From Fidelibacterota bacterium (GTDB lineage Bacteria > Fidelibacterota > Marinisomatia > Marinisomatales > UBA1611), in assembly GCA_016784605.1 (NCBI GenBank), contig JADHUI010000011.1, forward strand, positions 1-64,000: a stretch of 64,000 nucleotides of DNA. The letters are read 5' to 3'. The notes under the pieces were generated by a model. The model made no database searches. It worked only from the letters and a program-made list of their open reading frames with translations, and was not told the DNA's origin. A program made the position numbers and the translations under genes. Positions 33,984 through 43,169 of this stretch are shown here, piece after piece (position 1 is the stretch's first letter; each line of letters opens with the position of its first letter).

Positions 33984-35666
33984 TTATTTCAAATAAATCA
34001 TTTTATTCGTTATTGATCTATTCTCAGTTTGTAATTGAACAAAATATATGCCACTTCCATTTTGGGATGCATTCCATTGAATTTCGTGTTGTCCAGGATT
34101 CAAATTTCCATTCACCAAAACATCAACAACACGCCCGGTTATGTCAAATATACGTAGAGACGTGGCCCCGCTTACAGCGGGATTTCCAACATGCCATGTC
34201 TCTACCAAATCAAACCGGATCGTGGTGATTGGGTTGAATGGATTTGGGTAATTTGACAAAAGATTAAAACCCGAAGGATGAACGAATCCGTCTGTGGATG
34301 ATATAGGAAAGTTTATAGCTCCCCATGTATCGATAATACCATATCCATAACTATTATTAGGATTGGAATGATTATCTGCTGACATTAATAAAGCAGAGCG
34401 AAGTGTCATAGGCGCCCAATCAGGGTGAGCACTTTTGATAACGGCGACTGCGCCACCTACAAGGGGTGTGGCTAAAGATGTTCCATTTAAAGTACGGTAC
34501 CCATTTGTTCCAGGATCGATTCCCCAGGTGGATACACCTCGCGCACAAACTTCCGGTTTAATTCGCCCATCAAATGTCGGGCCATGAGAACTAAAAGTAG
34601 CCAGTACATCATTCACATTGACAGCGCCAACAGCAATCACAGAATCCGCATCGGCAGGTGAAATAATATAATACCATGAAGAATTTCCTTCGTTACCAGC
34701 AGCCGTAACGCATGTCAAACCCAATCCAACGGCAATATCGATCGCATTTGTTGTAACAGCTGTATTACCATCTAAATCTTCATATGTATACCAATCAAGA
34801 TACCCAAGAGATGTGGAAACCACCTGCGCCCCATTTGCTTCTCCCCATTCTAGTCCAGCGACATAATTATCTTCTTCACCTTGGATTTCTTGCTCAACCA
34901 TTTCTGTCTTGGCCAATAAATATTCTGATTTAAATGCAGGCCCAATTAAAGAACCTGGCTGATTGCCAGCCATGACAGACAAAACAGCTGTTCCATGAAA
35001 ATCTTGGTTATAATAATTTTCATCATCTGTTTCATTGCCTGTAAAATTATCATCGTTAATAAAATCATGCTGAGCAATGAGTGTAAGTGAATCAAAAACA
35101 GAATGGCTCAAATCAAATCCAGTATCCATAACTAGAACGCGAATACCTTGCCCATAATATCCATTTTGGTGTGCCATATGAACATTGATTTGTTCAATCT
35201 GATCTTGCGCATATCCATAATCCAATGAATCGTCACGACTCGAATTGGGTTGAGCTACTTCTCCACTTAAACCTAATTTCTCTCTATGGTAAAAATAGAC
35301 AGGTTCTATTTTTTTTACAAAAACAAGATTGTTTAACTGATTTAGCTCAGTAGGGGTTACTAATACGGAAACAGCATTAAGCCACCGACTCTGATGAATA
35401 ATATTAATTCCTAATTCGTTTAGCCGATGCATATAATTTGGAGAAATTTTCTGATCATAGAAAGTAGGCTCTGATGATAGCCCTACCGCTTGACGCTGAT
35501 TTTTTCTCCTCTCATCCAATGCAATAATAGGTGATCCCATTTTATCTTGAAAGTATACCCATGTTTTAATAAGTCCGTTTTCTCTAAAACCGGGAGAAAA
35601 TTGAGATAAATTTATTTCGCCACTGAAACCCACTGAAAGTGTTAAAAGAATTAATATTTTTTTCAT
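33984..35666 (-). CDS. Secreted subtilisin-like protease (S8) with T9SS domain carrying an inserted palindrome
   Basis: 560 residues with a signal peptide (MKKILILLTLSVGFSG). The catalytic triad is seen in VLVMDTGFDLSHS (Asp), DFHGTAVLSVMAG (His) and GTSLATPLVGG (Ser), with AAGNEGNS for the oxyanion Asn. The sorting domain starts NYPNPFNPITTIRFDL and ends NKMIYLK. It is interrupted after FDL by about 17 residues (VETWHVGNPAVSGATS) encoded by a 52-bp palindromic element at 34154-34205. The domain then resumes as LRIFDITGRVVDVL. The gene starts in an ATGA overlap with the M14 peptidase. Confidence 0.92.
   Translation of the reverse strand: MKKILILLTLSVGFSGEINLSQFSPGFRENGLIKTWVYFQDKMGSPIIALDERRKNQRQAVGLSSEPTFYDQKISPNYMHRLNELGINIIHQSRWLNAVSVLVTPTELNQLNNLVFVKKIEPVYFYHREKLGLSGEVAQPNSSRDDSLDYGYAQDQIEQINVHMAHQNGYYGQGIRVLVMDTGFDLSHSVFDSLTLIAQHDFINDDNFTGNETDDENYYNQDFHGTAVLSVMAGNQPGSLIGPAFKSEYLLAKTEMVEQEIQGEEDNYVAGLEWGEANGAQVVSTSLGYLDWYTYEDLDGNTAVTTNAIDIAVGLGLTCVTAAGNEGNSSWYYIISPADADSVIAVGAVNVNDVLATFSSHGPTFDGRIKPEVCARGVSTWGIDPGTNGYRTLNGTSLATPLVGGAVAVIKSAHPDWAPMTLRSALLMSADNHSNPNNSYGYGIIDTWGAINFPISSTDGFVHPSGFNLLSNYPNPFNPITTIRFDLVETWHVGNPAVSGATSLRIFDITGRVVDVLVNGNLNPGQHEIQWNASQNGSGIYFVQLQTENRSITNKMIYLK
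34154..34205. repeat. 52-bp palindromic element inserted in frame in the subtilase gene
   Basis: GTAGAGACGTGG at the left end and CCATGTCTCTAC at the right end form a 12-bp inverted repeat with one G-T mismatch. An inner CCCGC-TTACA-GCGGG hairpin lies inside it. It falls exactly where the T9SS domain has extra residues compared with the other copies in the window, and it keeps the frame. The structure is that of a REP/MITE-like mobile repeat. Confidence 0.75.
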
Positions 35667-37906
35667 TCTATCTCCATAATCATTGAAACAAGTAATGTTA
35701 GATCAGAAACATCTAATGTTCCATTCCCATCTAAATCTCCTACCGAAAGTTGATAAATTGTTGGATTATCATCCTCCATAATCAAATTTGCTAAAGATAA
35801 TAAATCATAAATATCGATAGACAGATCCGGAACAAGATTCCCAAGTGTTTCGGAACTAAATCCAGAAATACTAAAATTATCAAAATAAAATCCATCTTCT
35901 TCTACATAGTTATCACTGGTTAAAATAAACCGAAAACTTATAGGAGTATGCCCCCCCAATTGATCTAAATCGATGCGTTCTGTAACCCAGTTAACCTGTG
36001 AACCGTCATAACCTGATTCTCCTGCTGGTTGAGCACTTTGTCCATTTCCTAATACTGTATAATCCCCCGATAAACTCACCCAACCATCTTCAACAGTGTA
36101 AGCCTGAAATCGAACAAAATCCCAATTATCTTCTATTGTCCATTTTGCCTGGAAAGTAATAAATGGTCGAACAATATTTGCCAAATTGGGTGTTCCCGTA
36201 AATGTTATTATATTTTCAACACCAGCACTATAATTTCCTTCTGGACTATCTGTAGCGGAATAATTTCCTGTTGCTGATTCGGTAGATAATCCCCATGATT
36301 CTGATGTCCAATGATTCATCCCCGATTCAAATGAATCTAAAAATAGGACCATTGGACTCCCGATAATTTGCCGAATCGTATCTGTCCGAGAAAGACTGTT
36401 ATTATCATTCATAGTAACAATAATCCCGATTTCTGATCCATTGAGCGCTAATTCTGATGCAACTATCTGAGTAGACCAAGGTGAAGATGTTCTTGCTGGA
36501 AGTGACATAATTTCCGCACCATTATTCAAGACAACTGATTGGTCATTGAGCGGTTCGACAGATATTGTTACGGGTCCATTTGAATCTGATAATCCTCGAT
36601 TTTGAATTACAATTGAAATATCAATTGTATCTCCGGGAGCGGGTTGCTCATTTGAAACAAGTGCATCATAAACAATGAAATCAGACCCTGCAACTGAAGC
36701 AAATATTTTATTTGGATGAATTTGATCTTCACATAAAGGAATGACTCGATCCTCGGATGGCCAAAAATAATCTGAGTAGGATCCTACTTCGGGTGTGTAA
36801 GAAATCATTCCTTGATCACCGTAGGTCCAATCAACTGCATCACCATTAACTGTATAACCAATCAATTCATATCCTGTTCCCACGGGATATCCATTATACC
36901 GCGTCATTTCTGCCCCGATTTCACGTAAAGTAGTTAAGTCTGGTTCAGGAGGTAATGAAGCATCGCCAAATGAATGAATTAACACATTTGAATAGGTATG
37001 ATAGTGTAATACATCCTTAAATGGACGACTCGAAATAAAGTCACGAACTGCTTGTGTTTCTGGCTCCGAAAAAGCTTCTGTTCCGCGATAAACGGCACTA
37101 CAAGGATTGGGCGAAGAGCCGGAATTATCGGCTCCCCAATTAAATCCATAATTACGATTTAGGTCAACACCTTGTTCATAATTGTTATTGCAATTTGATG
37201 ATTCTTCTCTTCTATTTTTTCGATGCATCCCACCGCCATTGGGTTCTACTTCTTCATTGTAAACATACCCATCAGGATTTATAACAGGTAAAAACCACAT
37301 TTCACGCTCATTCACCAAAAAAGTTAATTCTGAGTCAGAGCCATAGCTTTCACATAATAATTGTATAAAGTAAAATAAATTCATCATTCCAACCGGCTCT
37401 CTGGCATGAGTTAACCCCGTGTATAATACTTCAGGTTCATCTTCATCTTCATTTGGATTATCTGAAATTTTAACCGCCCATATTTCTCGCCCTTCAATAG
37501 ATAAACCCAATATGTGTCTTTCAGATATGAGATTTGGATATAAATCATGTAATTCATCCATTCGAACGTTTAATTCATCCCATGAATAATTCCCCAATAA
37601 GGAACCAAGTGGAAATTCTCTTTCGGGGCTCGAAATAGATCGATGTTGAAAATACATTGATAAATCCCTTTGTAATACTTCAAATAAAAATCCCGCTTGG
37701 TCTAAATGCTCCATTTGACTATCCGTTACCGTTAAATCAATAAATACATTTTGTTTTATTAATACATGATCTGTTGGAATGCCCATTTTAGTATAGGCAT
37801 TTATTGCATCTTGAGATGCATCAAATACGCGCACTTGATGGTATGACTCTCCCCATACGCATTGTAAAAGCAGGAATGTTAAAAAGATAATTGTTTTTTT
37901 ATTCAT
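35663..37906 (-). CDS. Secreted zinc carboxypeptidase (M14) with C-terminal dockerin-like repeats
   Basis: 747 residues with a signal peptide (KKTIIFLTFLLLQCVWG). The M14 zinc site is in THAREPVGMMN (HxxE) and HYHTYSNVLIH, with the catalytic Glu in YTPEVGSYSDYF. An N-terminal propeptide-like region covers residues 20-115 and a beta-sandwich tail covers residues 420-690. The last 60 residues (VPDLSIDIYDLLSLANLI, then GDLDGNGTLDVSDLTLLV) are two EF-hand-like dockerin-type repeats, not a T9SS domain, unlike its neighbours. It probably digests peptides outside the cell. A small terminator follows the far end of this block, upstream of citrate synthase. Confidence 0.92.
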   Translation of the reverse strand: MNKKTIIFLTFLLLQCVWGESYHQVRVFDASQDAINAYTKMGIPTDHVLIKQNVFIDLTVTDSQMEHLDQAGFLFEVLQRDLSMYFQHRSISSPEREFPLGSLLGNYSWDELNVRMDELHDLYPNLISERHILGLSIEGREIWAVKISDNPNEDEDEPEVLYTGLTHAREPVGMMNLFYFIQLLCESYGSDSELTFLVNEREMWFLPVINPDGYVYNEEVEPNGGGMHRKNRREESSNCNNNYEQGVDLNRNYGFNWGADNSGSSPNPCSAVYRGTEAFSEPETQAVRDFISSRPFKDVLHYHTYSNVLIHSFGDASLPPEPDLTTLREIGAEMTRYNGYPVGTGYELIGYTVNGDAVDWTYGDQGMISYTPEVGSYSDYFWPSEDRVIPLCEDQIHPNKIFASVAGSDFIVYDALVSNEQPAPGDTIDISIVIQNRGLSDSNGPVTISVEPLNDQSVVLNNGAEIMSLPARTSSPWSTQIVASELALNGSEIGIIVTMNDNNSLSRTDTIRQIIGSPMVLFLDSFESGMNHWTSESWGLSTESATGNYSATDSPEGNYSAGVENIITFTGTPNLANIVRPFITFQAKWTIEDNWDFVRFQAYTVEDGWVSLSGDYTVLGNGQSAQPAGESGYDGSQVNWVTERIDLDQLGGHTPISFRFILTSDNYVEEDGFYFDNFSISGFSSETLGNLVPDLSIDIYDLLSLANLIMEDDNPTIYQLSVGDLDGNGTLDVSDLTLLVSMIMEIE

Positions 37907-37988
37907 AGTATGATTTGTGTATTTCTTCTTTGTTAATATAAAAACGAATGTACAGGAAAAATCCCTTATAAAGAATAGTGCTATTTAA

Positions 37989-38023
37989 CAAAAAAGCCTT
38001 CGTAAGAGCGAAGGCTTTTTTGT
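37989..38023 (-). terminator. Rho-independent terminator after citrate synthase (bidirectional)
   Basis: AAAAAAGCCTTCG pairs with CGAAGGCTTTTTT around a six-base loop. It sits between the stop of gltA and the start of the M14 gene, both on the minus strand. It therefore mainly ends gltA. Confidence 0.85.
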
Positions 38024-38040
38024 TTTATTGACTTTTTAAA

Positions 38041-39312
38041 TTAAGAATGGTCTTTTAACCAGTCAATGGTAACGGACTTCGGACGCGTAATAGGCATTCC
38101 AAGTGCGCGATTAACCACCATTTGTGAAACCATTCCCATAGCACGAGAAATACTGAACAACACTGTATAGAAACTGAATTCCTTCATGCCATAATGATAT
38201 AACAATGAACCAGAAGCTGCATCTACATTTGGCCAAGGGTTTTTTGCCTTCCCTTGTTCTTTAAGTACAGGAGGCACAATTTCAAATAGATTTTTAACAA
38301 TCTCAAAAACATCATCATCTTTTATATGTGCTTTTCCGAATTCCATGAATGCAGTATACCTTGGATCTGGGCAACGCAAAACAGCATGACCATAACCTGG
38401 AATGACTCGGCCTTCATGTAAACGATCCCAGCAAAATTCTTTCAGTTCATCAACAGATGGCGATCCACCAAAATGATCTTTAATATCAAGAACAAAATGC
38501 AAACATTCTTGATTTGCGAGCCCATGAAGTGGACCTGCTAATCCATTCAATCCTGCTGAAACAGCATAATAAGGATCAGATAAAGCTGATGCAACGGTCA
38601 ATGCGCTGAAAGCAGAAACGTTTCCACCTTCATGATCGCTATGGAGCATTAAATAAAGTTGCATGAGTTTTTTCAAATTTCCATCAGGATCTGGTAGCCC
38701 AAGCATATGAGCGAAATTCGCACCCCAGTCTAAAGATGGATCCGGTGCAATTCTGTCTCCTTTGTCAAATCGCATACGATAAATACCCGCGCCAATGTTT
38801 GGTAACTTGGCCACTAGGCGAATTCCATCATCGAGAATTGTTTCCCAATATTGTTTTTTCATTAACCCTTTATCATATTGTTGATGAAATAGTGATTCCT
38901 TCTCCATAACAAGTATTGCAGTATTAAACATAACCATGGGATGAGAATCTTTTGGCATCGCATCTAACACATCCCAAACATACTCTGGGACTTCTTCATG
39001 CTCTTTTAATTGATCTTGAATATCCTTAAGCTGTTCATCATTGGGTAAATCCCCTGTGAGCAAAAGATGAAAAACTTCTTCCGGAAGAATATCTGTTATT
39101 TCAAGTAAAGGAATACCTCGAATAATTAACCCCGTATCAGGTGAAACGGATGATGTATCACAAATCAACCCTTTGATACCGCGCATGCCTCCATAGATCT
39201 GAGCAAGAGTGACTTCCCCTATGACTTCATTTCCCTTATCTTCAATTAATTTTTTTGCATCATAACGCCAATCAGGTATTTTTTGGCTTAACGTATTTTT
39301 TAGCAATGACAT
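38041..39312 (-). CDS. gltA: Citrate synthase, eukaryote-like type
   Basis: 423 residues. The catalytic blocks are HSDHEGGNVSAF, GLAGPLHGLANQE, GYGHAVLRCPDPRY and NPWPNVDAASGSLLYHYG. The N-terminus IPDWRYDAKKLIEDKGNEVIGEVTLAQIYGGMRGIKGLICDTSSV resembles the mitochondrial/plant citrate synthase type, not the hexameric Gram-negative type. It condenses acetyl-CoA with oxaloacetate at the start of the TCA cycle. It stands alone, divergent from serB. Its start follows ccccttttt on the complementary strand, i.e. aaaaagggg as ribosome site. Confidence 0.95.
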   Translation of the reverse strand: MSLLKNTLSQKIPDWRYDAKKLIEDKGNEVIGEVTLAQIYGGMRGIKGLICDTSSVSPDTGLIIRGIPLLEITDILPEEVFHLLLTGDLPNDEQLKDIQDQLKEHEEVPEYVWDVLDAMPKDSHPMVMFNTAILVMEKESLFHQQYDKGLMKKQYWETILDDGIRLVAKLPNIGAGIYRMRFDKGDRIAPDPSLDWGANFAHMLGLPDPDGNLKKLMQLYLMLHSDHEGGNVSAFSALTVASALSDPYYAVSAGLNGLAGPLHGLANQECLHFVLDIKDHFGGSPSVDELKEFCWDRLHEGRVIPGYGHAVLRCPDPRYTAFMEFGKAHIKDDDVFEIVKNLFEIVPPVLKEQGKAKNPWPNVDAASGSLLYHYGMKEFSFYTVLFSISRAMGMVSQMVVNRALGMPITRPKSVTIDWLKDHS

Positions 39313-39608
39313 AACTTTTCCCCTTTTTATTTATTGATTTAATGGATGCTCGTATGAGCTATTCGGAAGGATCCAATTCGGACTTGTATCATATAGTATA
39401 AACATTAAAAAATTGTCCAATTCTACACTTTGAAATTTAACTTAGTTGCTTATAAAAGACCAACTTATCTGAAAATAATTCCAGCATTTATTATAAAAGA
39501 ACTATTATTTTTTCAATCGACATGAAATATTTTAATTTATCTTTTTTTATTTCATAATATTTGCCCATCTATTAATAACAAAAGTGACAGGGAATCACAC
39601 ATAATAAA
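39313..39608. other. Divergent intergenic region between gltA and serB
   Basis: 296 bp of very AT-rich DNA between two outward-reading genes. It must hold both promoters, but I see no convincing -35/-10 pair, riboswitch-like structure or small ORF in it. Confidence 0.6.
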
Positions 39609-40802
39609 ATGAGCGACAAAAGTAAAAGTATATTAATTACGGTCAGCGGTGATGATCAGCCAGGTATAACTTCAAACTTGATGAAAATTATTCAGCAAGG
39701 TGGATACCATATATGCGATATTGGACAATCTGTTACCCATGGCCTTTTGTCATTAAGTATTTTGCTCGATTCAGACTCCACTGACGAAAAAGATTTTCCC
39801 GTTTTAAAAGAACTCCTTTTTGCGTCAAAAACCATGGGGCTAAATCTGGATTTTAAAATGATTGAAGGAGATGATGAAACATTTAAAGTCCCCTATGATA
39901 ATTTTATTTTAAGTTGTGTTTCTATTCAAAATATTCCAGCTTCATTCTTATATGACCTGTCAACAGCCCTCGCTAATCAAAATATTAATATTCATAGAAT
40001 TGAAAATATTGGGAAACCAAATAGCTTTAACTCACTTGAAATTTTTACACGAACAGCCAAAGATATTGATTGGATCAATATCAAGAATAATTTAATGAAA
40101 ATAAGTTCAAAACATTCAATCGATATAGCCTTCTTAAGAGACAATGTTTATAGACGCAATAAAAGGCTTATTGTTTTTGATATGGATTCCACGCTCATTC
40201 AAAATGAAGTGATTGATGAAATGGCCATTGTAGCGGGTTTTGGAGACCAAGTAAAGAAAATTACAGATGAAGCTATGAATGGGAATTTAAACTATAGTGA
40301 ATCCTTAATTAAAAGAGTGAGTTACTTAAAGGGTTTATCTCGAGATGATTTAGAATTAATTTTCCAAAAATTAGAGTTAACGCCAGGAGCGAAAGATTTT
40401 ATTACATCTGTTAAAAAGCTCGGATATAAAGTGGCTATTATTTCGGGTGGATTTAGCTTTTTTGCCAACAAATTAAAATCTCAACTTCATTTGGATTATG
40501 CTTTTGCTAATGAGTTGGAATTCGTAAAGGATAAACTGACCGGAAAAGTAACAGGAACAATCATTGATGCAGACCAGAAAGAAATCCTTTTAAAAATGAT
40601 ATCCCAACAAGAAAACATATCACTGGAGCAAGTTGTTGCCATAGGAGATGGAGCAAACGATTTACCTATGTTATCTTGCGCAGGCTTAGGAATTGCTTTT
40701 CACGCTAAAGATATTGTAAAAGATAAAGCCCAACACAATATGAGTCATGGTCCGATGACTTCTATTTTATATTTTCTCGGGATTCCGGGTATTATTGATT
40801 AG
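39609..40802 (+). CDS. serB: Phosphoserine phosphatase with two N-terminal ACT domains
   Basis: 397 residues. Residues 5-170 form two ACT-like domains (ILITVSGDDQPGITSNLMKI; NFILSCVSIQNIPASFLYDL), the amino-acid-binding regulatory part. The HAD phosphatase core starts at VFDMDSTLIQNEVIDEMA with catalytic Asp191 and Asp193, continues with the KxxIISGGFSFF block and ends with GDGANDLPMLSCAGLGIAFHAK. It makes serine from phosphoserine. The tandem ACT arrangement is that of long SerB proteins (SerB2-like). Its end is convergent with the ABC exporter gene. Confidence 0.95.
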   Translation: MSDKSKSILITVSGDDQPGITSNLMKIIQQGGYHICDIGQSVTHGLLSLSILLDSDSTDEKDFPVLKELLFASKTMGLNLDFKMIEGDDETFKVPYDNFILSCVSIQNIPASFLYDLSTALANQNINIHRIENIGKPNSFNSLEIFTRTAKDIDWINIKNNLMKISSKHSIDIAFLRDNVYRRNKRLIVFDMDSTLIQNEVIDEMAIVAGFGDQVKKITDEAMNGNLNYSESLIKRVSYLKGLSRDDLELIFQKLELTPGAKDFITSVKKLGYKVAIISGGFSFFANKLKSQLHLDYAFANELEFVKDKLTGKVTGTIIDADQKEILLKMISQQENISLEQVVAIGDGANDLPMLSCAGLGIAFHAKDIVKDKAQHNMSHGPMTSILYFLGIPGIID

Positions 40803-40832
40803 GCTTTCTGCGCTCTCAAAAAACACGAAACT

Positions 40833-42683
40833 TTAGTCGTTTTCATTGAATTGTATATCGTGAAGTTTTTTATATAACCCATTCTGAACTATCAATTCTT
40901 GGTGAGAGCCTATTTCTTTAATCTCCCCCTTATCGAGTACAATAATTTTATCCGCATTTACAACAGTTGATAATCGATGAGCAATCACCAATACAGTACG
41001 ATCTTTCATCAACGTCTCTAACGCTTCCTGTACCCATTTTTCAGATTCTGTGTCTAATGCAGACGTAGCTTCATCTAATATTAAAATGGGTGGATTTGCT
41101 AAAAGGGCACGGGCTATAGCAATTCGCTGTCTTTGACCGCCTGAAAGTTTTGCCCCTTTTTCACCAATATTGGTGCTCAACTGATCTGGGAGAGATTCAA
41201 TAAATTCCCAAGCATTGGCTGCTTTTGCTGCTGACTTAATATTATCATCATTTTTAACATCCATTCCATAAGCAATATTATTTCGTATCGTATCATTGAA
41301 TAAGATTGTTTCTTGCGAAACAATGCCCATAAGGCTTCTTATGGATTTTATTTCTAGAGTTTGTACTGGTTTACCATCGATTAATATAGATCCGGAATTA
41401 ATATCGTAAAACCGAGGAATTATATCTGCTATGGTAGATTTTCCTGCGCCACTTGGCCCCACCAAAGCGACAATTTCGCCACGATTTATATCAAATGTAA
41501 TATTAGTGAGTACTTGCTCTGATTCATCATTGTACTGGAAATATACATGATCAAGTTGTATGGATTGATTGAAATTGTTAATAGGTTCAGCATTTTTAGA
41601 TTCAACAATTTCCGGTTCAATATCCATCATATCAAAAACCCGTTCTGCAGACGCGAGCCCGGTCTGAATTTGGATATTTACACTTGTTAGAGATTTAATC
41701 GGCGCCAATATGGAAAAAAGAAGTAAAATAAATCGGATAAAATCTTCTGATGTAATCATTTGATATTGAATCACATCCATACCACCAATCCATAATAGAA
41801 TAACACCAATCGATACACCGATAATTTCAGTAATGGATGGGGAAAAATGCATCAATCGAGCTCGGCGATACAATAATTTAAAAAAGTGTTCACCTTCATT
41901 TTCAAATCGTTGAGATTCTTTCTCTTCCATTGAAAATGATTTTACAACACGAACGGATGATAATGTTTCATTTAATATATTCATAATCCCAGCAATTTGT
42001 TCGGCAGTTCGGCGGGATTTTCTTCGAATACTACGACCTATAATTACAATGGTTATTCCTGCTAAAGGTAGAACTAATATAGAAATTAAAGTCAATTTCC
42101 AACTTATGATCGCCATTAGGGCAATGAATGTTACAATGTTAAACGGCTCCACCAATATTTTTTGAAAACTTGTGGAAAAAGCAACCTGCATATTATGGAC
42201 ATCATTAATAATAATAGATGAGATTTCACCCGTTTTTCTTTGATGAAAGAATCCAAGAGACATGGATTGTATATGAGCATATAATTTATTTCTTAGTTCT
42301 GAAATGAGCCGTAATTGAACAAAAGATAACAATACCTTTTTAAGATAAAGAAAAACATGCTTTCCAAAAAAGACACCTAAAAGCGTTAAACATAAAACTT
42401 TGAGCGATTCGGCCGGAGTATCTCTCAAGATAAGAACATTTGTCCAATATTTTAATTTTTCATTAAATGTCAATGAATCAAGTTGGCTACTCCATTCAGA
42501 TTGTTGCGATGCTAATTCATAAAAATCAGAAAGAATACTATTAATGAGGGATGCCGTTAGCCAAACGGATAAACTATTCATTAAGACAAATAGGATTGAT
42601 GCTATAGCAGAAAAAATTAATGCAACCCAATAATGAGATACAAATCCCATGAGGCGACTAAATGTAGATTTATTTTTATTCAT
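40833..42683 (-). CDS. ABC exporter with fused membrane and ATPase domains (MsbA-like)
   Basis: 616 residues. Six membrane helices lie in residues 1-335. The ATPase domain carries Walker A GPSGAGKST, signature LSGGQRQRIAIARALL, Walker B ILILDEATSALD and the switch His in VIAHRLSTV. It is a homodimeric exporter; the closest description is MsbA/lipid A or multidrug type. A region near residues 45-90 (SQQSEWSSQLDSLTFNEKL) between the first two helices is longer than in MsbA. The start overlaps the GNAT gene by 8 bp. Confidence 0.92.
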   Translation of the reverse strand: MNKNKSTFSRLMGFVSHYWVALIFSAIASILFVLMNSLSVWLTASLINSILSDFYELASQQSEWSSQLDSLTFNEKLKYWTNVLILRDTPAESLKVLCLTLLGVFFGKHVFLYLKKVLLSFVQLRLISELRNKLYAHIQSMSLGFFHQRKTGEISSIIINDVHNMQVAFSTSFQKILVEPFNIVTFIALMAIISWKLTLISILVLPLAGITIVIIGRSIRRKSRRTAEQIAGIMNILNETLSSVRVVKSFSMEEKESQRFENEGEHFFKLLYRRARLMHFSPSITEIIGVSIGVILLWIGGMDVIQYQMITSEDFIRFILLLFSILAPIKSLTSVNIQIQTGLASAERVFDMMDIEPEIVESKNAEPINNFNQSIQLDHVYFQYNDESEQVLTNITFDINRGEIVALVGPSGAGKSTIADIIPRFYDINSGSILIDGKPVQTLEIKSIRSLMGIVSQETILFNDTIRNNIAYGMDVKNDDNIKSAAKAANAWEFIESLPDQLSTNIGEKGAKLSGGQRQRIAIARALLANPPILILDEATSALDTESEKWVQEALETLMKDRTVLVIAHRLSTVVNADKIIVLDKGEIKEIGSHQELIVQNGLYKKLHDIQFNEND

Positions 42684-43107
42684 TCTTATTTTTTAAAACC
42701 ATTTTCATATGTGGAATATTTGCTTCATAAAATCGTTCACCTTCTTCCACAAAGCCAAACGGTTTATAAAAGTTGATTACACTTTCTTGTGCATATAAAT
42801 AAACAGTCTTTGAAAGATCTAAATTATTCATAATGAAACGAACTAAGGAAGCACCAATTTGTTTTCCACGATAATCCTTTAATACTGCAAATCGCTCCAA
42901 TTTCCATCCTTCATCTGTCTCTCGCCAACGAGCCGTTCCTGCCGGCTGTCTTTGCCATGATGCTAAAACATGGGTTGATGTTGCATCAAATTCATCCATT
43001 TCTACATCCATAGGAACATTTTGTTCATCCACAAATACATTAGTACGAATCTCCATTGCCGTCCTCATTTCAGAATCTGTTTTTATGACTTCTACGTTTA
43101 TACTCAC
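42676..43107 (-). CDS. GNAT-family N-acetyltransferase
   Basis: 143 residues with GTG start. The ElaA-like/GNAT pattern is IRTNVFVDEQNVPMDVEMDEFDATSTHVLA near the N-terminus and the acetyl-CoA binding loop LERFAVLKDYRGKQIGASLVRFIM with QxGxG-like RGKQIGAS. The end VINFYKPFGFVEEGERFYEANIPHMKMVL is typical. The substrate is unknown. It is coupled to the ABC exporter gene, and divergent from hemW. Confidence 0.88.
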   Translation of the reverse strand: MSINVEVIKTDSEMRTAMEIRTNVFVDEQNVPMDVEMDEFDATSTHVLASWQRQPAGTARWRETDEGWKLERFAVLKDYRGKQIGASLVRFIMNNLDLSKTVYLYAQESVINFYKPFGFVEEGERFYEANIPHMKMVLKNKNE

Positions 43108-43169
43108 CCTTTAATTTCGATAATAATCCTACAACCTCCAACGGAACTTCAAGTTTCATAAATTATAGC

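Noticed and set aside
33881-34228. 115-codon plus-strand frame at the end of the subtilase gene
   Set aside because: It is antisense to the subtilase sorting domain, shows no codon or family signal, and crosses the palindromic element.
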